Shown here: positions 1 through 5,289 of the stretch, piece by piece
How the letters are laid out: the number at the start of each line of letters is the position of its first letter
Numbering within the stretch: the stretch's first letter is position 1
DNA from: Tangfeifania sp.
GTDB taxonomy: Bacteria; Bacteroidota; Bacteroidia; Bacteroidales; Prolixibacteraceae
Reading direction: 5' to 3'
Length of the DNA: 5,289 nucleotides
Assembly (NCBI GenBank): GCA_018400515.1
Contig: JAGYMR010000201.1
Span: forward strand, 1-5,289
Program-made: the position numbers and the translations under genes
The notes under the pieces: model-generated
What the model was told of the DNA's origin: nothing
Seen by the model: the letters and a program-made list of their open reading frames with translations, nothing else
Database searches by the model: none

Positions 1-40
1 TACAGGGGATTCTTCTTTCCAATATTTGGTGTTTGCCAGA

Positions 41-69
41 CAGAAATCCGGCGGTTCTGAAATTTTTTT
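41..69 (+). terminator. Weak hairpin followed by T7, possible terminator of an off-window gene
   Basis: CAGAA (41-45) can pair with TTCTG (55-59), with an inner CC/GG pair (48-49 with 53-54), and the stem is followed by AAA and seven T residues (63-69). The stem is short and interrupted, so this would be a poor terminator by itself. A similar weak element follows: CGGG (128-131) with CCCG (145-148), then a T run at 150-155. Either could assist the strong terminator at 180-207, or both may be chance products of an AT-rich spacer. Confidence 0.25.
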
Positions 70-82
70 CCGATTTTTTGAT

Positions 83-117
83 TTTTTCTGTCCACAAATT
101 TTTCCTTTTCTGCTTTA
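83..117 (+). promoter_or_regulatory. Promoter-like bipartite element, copy 1 (TGTCCACAAA-N14-CTTTA)
   Basis: TGTCCACAAA lies at 89-98 after a T tract, and CTTTA lies at 113-117 after a 14-base gap. The same two blocks with the same gap occur 300 bp downstream, just before the fecR-like gene. Over 83-98 versus 383-398 the two copies match at 15 of 16 positions. The block spacing suits a -35/-10 promoter pair, which would place a transcription start near position 124. Neither block is a good match to the Bacteroidota housekeeping -7 consensus TAnnTTTG, so an ECF sigma factor or an activator site is possible. This copy has no gene after it, only the terminator at 180-207. Confidence 0.25.
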
Positions 118-123
118 CTTAAA

Positions 124-207
124 TAAACGGGGTGCTATTAAAAACCCGATTTTTTATAGCTTTAGGTTAGTTAGGAATGGCGCTCTTTTGCGAAAGAGCG
201 CTTTTTT
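124..207 (+). ncRNA. Candidate small RNA between promoter-like copy 1 and the terminator
   Basis: If copy 1 of the bipartite element is a promoter, transcription would begin near 124 and stop at the perfect intrinsic terminator ending at 207, giving an RNA of about 84 nt without a meaningful open frame. A second small hairpin could form near its 5' end (CGGG 128-131 with CCCG 145-148). It matches no RNA family I know. Small RNAs near polysaccharide-utilisation loci are established in Bacteroides, but this call rests on the terminator plus a hypothetical promoter. The terminator may instead serve a longer upstream transcript. Confidence 0.2.
180..207 (+). terminator. Strong rho-independent terminator
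   Basis: GCGCTCTTT (180-188) pairs perfectly with AAAGAGCGC (193-201) around a TGCG loop (189-192), followed directly by six T residues (202-207). This is a textbook intrinsic terminator for + strand transcription. There is no A tract before the stem, so it should not work for the - strand. It ends a transcript coming from the left, either an off-window gene or a short RNA starting inside the window. It therefore argues that the fecR-like gene, whose ATG is 236 bp further on, is transcribed from its own promoter. Confidence 0.88.
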
Positions 208-350
208 CAAAAAAAACACCTTAGATGAAGCAGACGCATCATTGCCATAAAAACTCGCACATTTCAACTCCCCATTTATCACTTCCCAGTACCCCCTCTA
301 TAGGCATTCAGCCTTTTAAAACCCCGGACGAATTTTTCCCGTTAATGCTT

Positions 351-389
351 AAAAAAAACAAAAAAAAACTAAAAAACGTTAATTTTTTT
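351..389. other. Phased A/T tracts, probably intrinsically curved DNA
   Basis: A8 (351-358), A9 (360-368), A6 (371-376) and T7 (383-389) follow each other with centres about 9.5, 9.5 and 12.5 bp apart, close to one helical turn. Phased A tracts bend DNA, and upstream of a promoter they can act like an UP element. The block ends where promoter-like copy 2 begins. The heptamer CGTTAAT flanks the A tracts on both sides (340-346 and 377-383). Confidence 0.5.
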
Positions 390-417
390 GTCCACAAAAT
401 TGTAAATTGCGCCTTTA
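383..417 (+). promoter_or_regulatory. Candidate promoter of the fecR-like gene, bipartite copy 2
   Basis: TGTCCACAAA (389-398), a 14-base gap and CTTTA (413-417) repeat the arrangement of copy 1 without any gap in the alignment. A start near 424 would leave a leader of roughly 20 nt before the ATG at 444. An alternative reading also fits partly: TTTG at 387-390 resembles the Bacteroidota -33 element, and after 19 bases the TTT at 414-416 sits where the -7 TAnnTTTG box would have its T run, but the TA and the final G are missing. I cannot say which sigma factor would use it. Autoregulation by the cognate ECF sigma factor would be the usual design. Confidence 0.35.
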
Positions 418-443
418 TAAATGTATAAAACGATCAAACCTGA

Positions 444-1673
444 ATGGAATTAAGATTTATTCATTACAATCCTGAACAACTCCTGGAAGAGAAAAGTTTT
501 ATTGACTGGGTTTTGAGAGGGAAGGAGAACGAATCCTGGGAAAAATTTCTGGATGAACATCCGGAATTCCATTCATCTGCCCATACAGCCCGGAAAATCA
601 TTGAACTTTTGCGCGATCAGTACGATGTACTGGATGAGCGGTCACTGCGTACGATGTGGAAAAACATCCGCAGTTACGATTTGCAGCCGGAAAAAAAGCG
701 CCGTACCCGGATACGGAGGTGGATCGTACGGAGTGCTGCTGCCGTTTTTCTTTTGGCACTCGGGCTGGCAGGGTACTTCCAGTTTTTCAAAGCGGACTCC
801 TATCAATTTGATGCATCTTCAACGGGCGGGCAACATGAGGAGGCGCGCATGGTGCTTTCCACCGGGGAAGCGATTGCATTGAACCGGGATAAGTCGTCCA
901 TTCAGATAAATGACCGGGAGGATCAGGTGATCGTTAACGACAGTGTGGTCCGTTTGTCTGAATCTCCCATACCGGAAGGAAAGGAAGTTCCCATGAACGA
1001 AGTGGTCATACCTTACGGAAAAAGCACCGACCTTCTGCTGGCCGACGGAACAAAAGTCTGGTTGAACGCGGGAAGCCGGCTTGCCTTCCCCTCAAAATTT
1101 TCCGGAAAGGAACGGAAGGTTTATCTGGAGGGGGAAGCCTGTTTTAAAGTGACCCGCAACAGGGATAAGCCTTTTATCGTTCAGGCCGGCGAAGTGGATC
1201 TGGAAGTGCTGGGCACCTGGTTTGATATTTCGGCTTATGCGGGCGATGGCTCCATTGAAACGGTTTTGCTCGAAGGGAGTGTTGCTGTCCATTATTCCAA
1301 AAAGTTTGGTCTGGGAAAAGGGGAAGTACTCCTGAAACCTGCACAGAAAGCTAAATTCAACCGGGAAGAGCGGAACGTTCACGTCACTGAAGTACCTCAT
1401 CCGGAACTCTATATCGCCTGGACCGAAGGGTGGATGCAATTTACCAAGGAGAGTGTAAATACGGTACTGACAAAACTGGAGCGTTATTATGATATTGAAT
1501 TCCGGTTGCCATCCCATTATCCTTCCAACGATTTGATTACTGGGAAACTGGACCTGAAGGAGTCGATCGGGGAGGTGATGAAAGCCCTTTCGGATGTGGC
1601 CCGTATCAATTACCGGATCTCCGGCAACGAAGTATATATCGAAAAAAAGATGAAAGTTTTACCGAGACAGTAA
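444..1673 (+). CDS. FecR-family anti-sigma factor (inner-membrane, DUF4974 C-terminus)
   Basis: This is a 409-residue transmembrane regulator that binds an ECF sigma factor in the cytoplasm and senses the state of an outer-membrane receptor in the periplasm. Residues 1-85 form the cytoplasmic anti-sigma region. A basic stretch (KKRRTRIRRW, 84-93) precedes one membrane helix at about 94-115 (SAAAVFLLALGLAGYFQFF). The FecR domain spans about 188-283 and has the family signatures LLLADGTKVWLNAGSRLAFP, VYLEGEACFKV, KPFIVQ, EVLGTWFDISAY and VLLEGSVAV. The DUF4974-like domain covers about 331-401. Length and domain order are normal for Bacteroidota FecR proteins. The start is fixed by an in-frame TGA directly before the ATG (441-443); no Shine-Dalgarno sequence is present. 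The usual partner sigma gene is absent from the window. The SusC-like gene follows 84 bp downstream and is the likely sensory partner and target. The specific signal is unknown. Confidence 0.95.
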   Translation: MELRFIHYNPEQLLEEKSFIDWVLRGKENESWEKFLDEHPEFHSSAHTARKIIELLRDQYDVLDERSLRTMWKNIRSYDLQPEKKRRTRIRRWIVRSAAAVFLLALGLAGYFQFFKADSYQFDASSTGGQHEEARMVLSTGEAIALNRDKSSIQINDREDQVIVNDSVVRLSESPIPEGKEVPMNEVVIPYGKSTDLLLADGTKVWLNAGSRLAFPSKFSGKERKVYLEGEACFKVTRNRDKPFIVQAGEVDLEVLGTWFDISAYAGDGSIETVLLEGSVAVHYSKKFGLGKGEVLLKPAQKAKFNREERNVHVTEVPHPELYIAWTEGWMQFTKESVNTVLTKLERYYDIEFRLPSHYPSNDLITGKLDLKESIGEVMKALSDVARINYRISGNEVYIEKKMKVLPRQ

Positions 1674-1680
1674 AAAATGC

Positions 1681-1713
1681 GAAAACCGGAGGCCTGGCCG
1701 CCTGCCGGTTTTC
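1681..1713 (+). terminator. Intercistronic hairpin between fecR-like and susC-like genes (terminator or attenuator)
   Basis: GAAAACCGG (1681-1689) pairs with CCGGTTTTC (1705-1713), and AGGC (1690-1693) pairs with GCCT (1700-1703), with one bulged G at 1704 and a six-base loop (1694-1699). The 13-bp stem starts 7 bp after the fecR-like stop codon. Only four T residues are available and they lie in the stem itself, so termination may be partial. Such a hairpin could lower read-through so that receptor and anti-sigma are made in different amounts, or it could protect an mRNA end after processing. Because it is nearly symmetrical it can also form on the - strand. Confidence 0.5.
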
Positions 1714-1730
1714 CTGATAGATAAATTATT

Positions 1731-1750
1731 AGTGTTTAATCTAAACGTTT
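1731..1750 (+). promoter_or_regulatory. Inverted repeat and AAACGTTT palindrome just before the susC-like start
   Basis: GTTTA (1734-1738) can pair with TAAAC (1742-1746), extended by wobble pairs, and AAACGTTT (1743-1750) is a perfect 8-bp palindrome ending 7 bp before the ATG. No Shine-Dalgarno sequence and no TAnnTTTG box in the + direction are visible in 1714-1757. The stretch may be a regulator site or only a weak leader hairpin. AAACGTT also occurs at 374-380 upstream of the fecR-like gene, which could be chance in AT-rich DNA. Confidence 0.2.
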
Positions 1751-1757
1751 CAAAAGT

Positions 1758-4700
1758 ATGAAAAAAAAACGAGAACGCATGGGCTTCTCCCGTGGGAGCT
1801 TGTCTAAAATGGTATTGAAAATGAAATTGCTGACCTTACTAATGTGTACGGTGATGGCTGTTTCTGCAGCAGAAAGCTATTCACAAGCTACCAGGTTTAA
1901 CCTGAAAATGAAAAACGCCACGGTTGATGAGGTTTTTCAGACCATCGAAGAAAACAGCGAATTTATTTTGCTGTACAACGAAAAATGGGTAGACCTGAAT
2001 CGCCGGGTAGACGTAAAGGCGACCGATGAGACCGTGGAAACCATCCTCGACCAGGTGTTTGAGGATACACGGAATGTTTACCATATCTACGACCGGCAGA
2101 TCGTTATTCTTGAAAGCGAAAAAGCTGAACTGCCAGCGGAACTGAAAAGTGATATGCTTCCGGCAGAAACGCAGCAACCCGATCAAAAAGAGGTGACCGG
2201 GGTGGTGAGTGATGCCGAAGGACTTCCGCTACCGGGGGTTTCAGTGATTGTTAAAGGAACCACGATCGGTACCATCACCAACCCGGACGGGGAATTTACG
2301 CTTTCGGTTCCGGCAGATGCCGATACCCTGCAGTTTTCTTTTGTGGGGATGCGGACACAGGATATCCCCCTGGCCGGAAGGGAGCGCTTTGAGATTACCA
2401 TGGTGGAGGAAACCATCGGTATGGAAGAGGTTGTTGTTGTAGGTTATGGTGTGCAGAAGAAGGTGACCGTTACAGGTTCGGTTTCTTCCGTTGAAACAGA
2501 AGATATTGTAAAAGGATCTTCGGCAAGTCTTGCGAACACACTGGCAGGACGCATGTCCGGATTAACATCGATCCAGTCGGCAGGGGGCCAGCCCGGTCGC
2601 GACGATGCCACCATGTACCTCCGAGGAGCCGCCACCACCAATAGCAGCAATCCGTTGATCCTGATCGACGGGGTGCCGCGTGATAACATCCGGACCATTG
2701 ATCCGCATGAGGTGGAATCGATCTCCATCCTGAAAGATGCCTCTGCCACTGCACTTTTTGGTGTGCGCGGAGCTAACGGGGTGATCCTGATCACCACCCG
2801 CCGGGGCCAGGAAGGGAAAATTGAAATGTCGGTTAATGCCGAACAGAGTTTCAGCTCCTTTACCCATGAACCCGAGCGGCTGCACTCACTCGAATATATG
2901 AAACTGAGGAACGAGGCTGCTGCCAACGACGGCATTTCCCCGCTTCCTTTCGGAGATTTGATGTTCGACCGGTTTGAGAATCCTTACGAAGGCCTCGATC
3001 CCAATGCAGAAGATTATGCGGAACAGAAAGCATTCAGGGATTATATTTATCCCGATCACGACTATTACCGCGAACTGTTCGACCGCTATGTGCCGCAAAC
3101 AAGGGTCAATATGAATGCCAGCGGTGGTACGGAACGGATTCAGTTTTTTGTTAACGCCGGTTTTCTCCACCAGGGCGGGAACCTGAATACCGAATCGGAA
3201 GACAAACTGGGATATGATTCCTCCTCATGGATGAACCGGTACAATTTCAGGGCCAATGTAGATTTTCAAATGACCGAGTCGCTGAAAACATTTGTTAACC
3301 TGGGAAGTTACATCGAACGGGTCAATATGCCTTCGGCCGGAACCTATCCCGGAAGCGATACCAACTGGATGATGCGCGACCTGATCTACCAGGTCACCAC
3401 GCTTACACCCATTACGGTGGGGCCAACCACCATTCCCGGATTTGGTGTTGAGGCCGGACAGGTCGTAGACCCCGGGTATCTCGACCGTTCTCCCTTTGAG
3501 ATCATGAACCGCCAGGGATTCCGCAGTGAGGTCCGTTCAAACCTGAACTCCTCGCTGGGAGCTGAGTGGGATTTAAGCGAACTCGTCACCAAGGGGTTGA
3601 GCGTGAAAGGGTTGTTCTCCTATGACTCGAGGGCAACCACCGCCATGCAGGGGTATAAGAATGAAAAATTATACCTGGCCAATGTGGATTACGAAAACAA
3701 TTCATTGAACTATGCGGTGAAAAGGGCCAATGAATCCCTGCTTTCCATAGGAAAAGGAGCCGATTCCCGTTATAACGTCAATATCCAGGGGATCATCAAC
3801 TACAACCGGACCTTTGGCGAAAAGCACGATGTTACCGGGATGTTCCTGGCGCAGCGCGATTATTGGGAAACCACCGCCGGTGAGATTCCTTTCAACGTGA
3901 TCGGTATTGCCAGCCGTGTTACATATGCATACGACAGCCGCTACCTCGGTGAAGTGAACATGGGGTACAACGGTTCGGAACAATTTGCCCCCGGCAACCG
4001 TTACGGGTTCTTCCCGGCAGTATCCGTGGGATGGGTCGTTTCGAACGAGAATTTCATGGCCGAACAGAATTTTATTACCAACCTGAAATTAAGGGCCTCT
4101 TATGGACAGGTCGGTAATGATAAAATGGGCGGAGCCCGTTTCCTTTACCAGGACAATATCAGTGTTGGCGGAGGTCCGCTGGGAAGCCTCGGACTTGGCC
4201 AGGGGATCAACCAGGGATTGCTGGGGAACCCCAACCTGAGCTGGGAGCTGGCTGAAAAGCAGAACTACGGGATCGATGTGCAGGTGCTGAATGACCTGAA
4301 CGTGACATTCGATTACTTTTTGGAGCAACGTTCACAGATTCTGATATCCCGGGGCATGGTACCGGCATTGCAGGGTGTCCCGCTGGGAAATATCCCGAAG
4401 GTGAATCTGGGTGAAGTGGATAACCAGGGATTTGAAGTCGAAATGACTTACAATACCAATATTACCCAGGACCTGGCACTCTCTGTCCGGGGGAACTTCA
4501 ACTACAACCAGAACGAGGTTAAATTTATGGACGAACCCATGCGCGATTCCACTTATGTGCACCAGTACCGGAGTACAGGGTATCCGCTGTCTACCAACTG
4601 GGGATATAAGATCGATTACAGCAACGGGAACGGCTTTTTCAATTCCGAGGAGGAACTGGATGAGTTTCTTTCAGAAACCAGCTATGGTTTCGGAACCCCC

Positions 4701-5270
4701 CGTGTCGGCGACTTTAAGTATAAAGACCTTAACGGCGACGGCGTTGTAAATGATAAAGACCAGGTGCCGATCCGCTCCTCCAGTATCCCCGGGATCACCT
4801 ACGGACTTACCATTGATCTTTCTTACAAAGCATTCGATTTCATGGTATTCTTCCAGGGTGTCGGGCAGTACGCCAGCGGGTATGCCGCACAAGGTGTGTA
4901 TGAATACATTAAAGAGGGAACCTACTATGGGTATCACCGGAATGCATGGACCCCAGAGCGTTATGAAAACGGTGAAAAGATCACCTATCCGGCGCTGAGT
5001 ACAGTGAGTAACACCAACCATGTTGGGAATGATTTCTTTATCATGGACCGCTCCTTTACCCGGCTGAAAAACATTGAGCTGGGCTACACCCTTCCGGAAA
5101 ACCGGCTGATGTCCTCGCTGGGGATCTCCAACCTGAGGGTCTATGTGAGCGGACAGAACCTCCTGACCTGGGAGAACCTGCCCATGGATCACCTCGATCC
5201 GGAGAACAGCGATTCCATTGGTTATCCTGTCACGAAAATGCAGAACTTTGGACTTGATATAACTTTCTAA
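1758..5270 (+). CDS. SusC-like TonB-dependent outer-membrane receptor with N-terminal STN signalling domain
   Basis: This is a complete 1170-residue receptor that, with a SusD-like lipoprotein, imports oligosaccharides or similar large nutrients using TonB energy. A long basic n-region (1-23) and hydrophobic core (24-38) form a signal peptide, probably cleaved near AVSA-AES. The STN domain is at about 47-119 and contacts FecR-type regulators. A carboxypeptidase-regulatory-like beta domain follows at about 143-217 (VTGVVSDAEGLPLPGVSV...). A TonB-box-like EEVVVVGYG lies at 223-231. The plug is at about 236-350, with LILIDGVPRDN and LKDASATALFGVRGANG. The barrel extends to the C-terminal LDITF, whose last Phe suits BAM recognition. 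Late in the barrel, D990-N992-D994-D1001 resemble a calcium loop. Length is normal for the STN-containing class. An in-frame TAA at 1737-1739 limits the start to 1758 or internal ATGs at 1779, 1809 and 1821. A tandem TAA TAA ends the frame. The substrate is not predictable. Confidence 0.97.
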   Translation: MKKKRERMGFSRGSLSKMVLKMKLLTLLMCTVMAVSAAESYSQATRFNLKMKNATVDEVFQTIEENSEFILLYNEKWVDLNRRVDVKATDETVETILDQVFEDTRNVYHIYDRQIVILESEKAELPAELKSDMLPAETQQPDQKEVTGVVSDAEGLPLPGVSVIVKGTTIGTITNPDGEFTLSVPADADTLQFSFVGMRTQDIPLAGRERFEITMVEETIGMEEVVVVGYGVQKKVTVTGSVSSVETEDIVKGSSASLANTLAGRMSGLTSIQSAGGQPGRDDATMYLRGAATTNSSNPLILIDGVPRDNIRTIDPHEVESISILKDASATALFGVRGANGVILITTRRGQEGKIEMSVNAEQSFSSFTHEPERLHSLEYMKLRNEAAANDGISPLPFGDLMFDRFENPYEGLDPNAEDYAEQKAFRDYIYPDHDYYRELFDRYVPQTRVNMNASGGTERIQFFVNAGFLHQGGNLNTESEDKLGYDSSSWMNRYNFRANVDFQMTESLKTFVNLGSYIERVNMPSAGTYPGSDTNWMMRDLIYQVTTLTPITVGPTTIPGFGVEAGQVVDPGYLDRSPFEIMNRQGFRSEVRSNLNSSLGAEWDLSELVTKGLSVKGLFSYDSRATTAMQGYKNEKLYLANVDYENNSLNYAVKRANESLLSIGKGADSRYNVNIQGIINYNRTFGEKHDVTGMFLAQRDYWETTAGEIPFNVIGIASRVTYAYDSRYLGEVNMGYNGSEQFAPGNRYGFFPAVSVGWVVSNENFMAEQNFITNLKLRASYGQVGNDKMGGARFLYQDNISVGGGPLGSLGLGQGINQGLLGNPNLSWELAEKQNYGIDVQVLNDLNVTFDYFLEQRSQILISRGMVPALQGVPLGNIPKVNLGEVDNQGFEVEMTYNTNITQDLALSVRGNFNYNQNEVKFMDEPMRDSTYVHQYRSTGYPLSTNWGYKIDYSNGNGFFNSEEELDEFLSETSYGFGTPRVGDFKYKDLNGDGVVNDKDQVPIRSSSIPGITYGLTIDLSYKAFDFMVFFQGVGQYASGYAAQGVYEYIKEGTYYGYHRNAWTPERYENGEKITYPALSTVSNTNHVGNDFFIMDRSFTRLKNIELGYTLPENRLMSSLGISNLRVYVSGQNLLTWENLPMDHLDPENSDSIGYPVTKMQNFGLDITF

Positions 5271-5283
5271 TAATTAAATTTTT

Positions 5284-5289
5284 ATGGTT
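5284..5289 (+). CDS. Possible start of the next gene, expected SusD-like lipoprotein (partial)
   Basis: An ATG lies 13 bp after the susC-like stop codon and the window ends after its second codon (Val). A SusD-like surface lipoprotein almost always follows a SusC-like gene at this spacing, so this ATG or one shortly downstream is likely to begin it. There is no Shine-Dalgarno sequence, as elsewhere in the window. Nothing in the protein can be checked, and the ATG could be a chance triplet in the AT-rich spacer. Confidence 0.25.

Larger units (their letters stand above)
1..443. other. Non-coding, AT-rich regulatory region upstream of the fecR-like gene
   Basis: I find no credible gene in this stretch. 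Short open frames exist (a TTG-start frame at 26-250 and an ATG frame at 225-428), but the first runs through a perfect terminator hairpin and both encode low-complexity peptides rich in Phe, Lys, Asn or Ser with no recognisable domain. The stretch holds many homopolymer T or A tracts (63-69, 74-79, 82-87, 351-358, 360-368, 371-376, 383-389), a strong + strand terminator at 180-207, and two copies of a TGTCCACAAA element. I saw no tRNA, rRNA or riboswitch. Any upstream gene on the + strand must end before position 1 or within the first few tens of bases, where I cannot identify it. Confidence 0.7.

Noticed and set aside
157..164. TAGCTTTA as a near match to the -7 box TAnnTTTG
   Set aside because: There is no TTTG about 20 bp upstream, and a start there would run into the terminator after about 35 bases.
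26..250. 74-codon open frame with TTG start
   Set aside because: It reads straight through the perfect terminator hairpin and through T tracts that give poly-Phe, so it is not a credible gene.
388..396. TTGTCCACA resembles a DnaA box (TTATCCACA, one mismatch)
   Set aside because: The copy at 88-96 has two mismatches, there is no box cluster, and no dnaA, dnaN or replication gene is present. A repeated promoter or regulator element explains both copies better.
225..428. 67-codon open frame just after the terminator
   Set aside because: The product is low complexity and runs through the phased A tracts and the candidate promoter. It has no recognisable domain and is most likely chance.
1751..1758. 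CAAAAGTA, which reads TACTTTTG (TAnnTTTG, a -7 box) on the - strand
   Set aside because: It points away from the receptor gene, has no -33 TTTG at the right distance, and no - strand gene lies downstream of it.
1836..1847. LLMC at receptor residues 27-30, a possible lipobox
   Set aside because: Met at the -1 position does not fit a lipobox (Gly, Ala or Ser expected), and the Cys lies within the hydrophobic core of an ordinary signal peptide that has an AxA-type cleavage site.
4671..5192. 173-codon open frame on the - strand inside the receptor gene
   Set aside because: It is antisense to a well-conserved barrel segment and shows no domain. Long antisense frames are common opposite coding sequence of this composition. 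The same applies to the - strand frames at 2444-2935 and 1092-1517.

Overview
The window comes from a Gram-negative bacterium of the phylum Bacteroidota. The evidence is a SusC-type TonB-dependent receptor with the Bacteroidota-specific order STN domain, carboxypeptidase-regulatory-like domain, plug and barrel. It lies directly behind a Bacteroidota-type FecR anti-sigma factor with a C-terminal DUF4974 domain. Neither gene has a Shine-Dalgarno sequence, and the spacers are AT-rich while the genes are of moderate GC. The style of the N-termini fits the Bacteroidales/Marinilabiliales, but that is only an impression.

Layout. Positions 1-443 are non-coding as far as I can see. They hold a clear rho-independent terminator on the + strand (180-207), weaker hairpin/T-run elements before it, phased A/T tracts, and two copies of a promoter-like bipartite element exactly 300 bp apart (83-117 and 383-417). 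Positions 444-1673 encode the FecR-like anti-sigma factor. The 84-bp spacer 1674-1757 contains a strong bulged hairpin (1681-1713). Positions 1758-5270 encode a complete 1170-residue SusC-like receptor. The last 19 bp include an ATG at 5284 that may start the expected SusD-like lipoprotein, but only two codons are visible.

Working model (family knowledge plus inference). The SusC barrel and a SusD partner import an oligosaccharide or other bulky nutrient in a TonB-dependent way. The N-terminal STN domain of the receptor contacts the periplasmic part of FecR, which holds or releases an ECF sigma factor that turns on the receptor operon. The sigma gene is not in the window, and a terminator plus a promoter-like element separate fecR from whatever lies upstream. 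The substrate cannot be read from this sequence.

The two genes are a known type of system, and I do not see a new protein system here. The parts worth a second look are in the non-coding DNA: the repeated promoter-like element and the possible ~84-nt RNA ending at the terminator. A further one is the A9 tract at the start of the receptor gene, with stop codons in both shifted frames placed beside in-frame internal ATGs.
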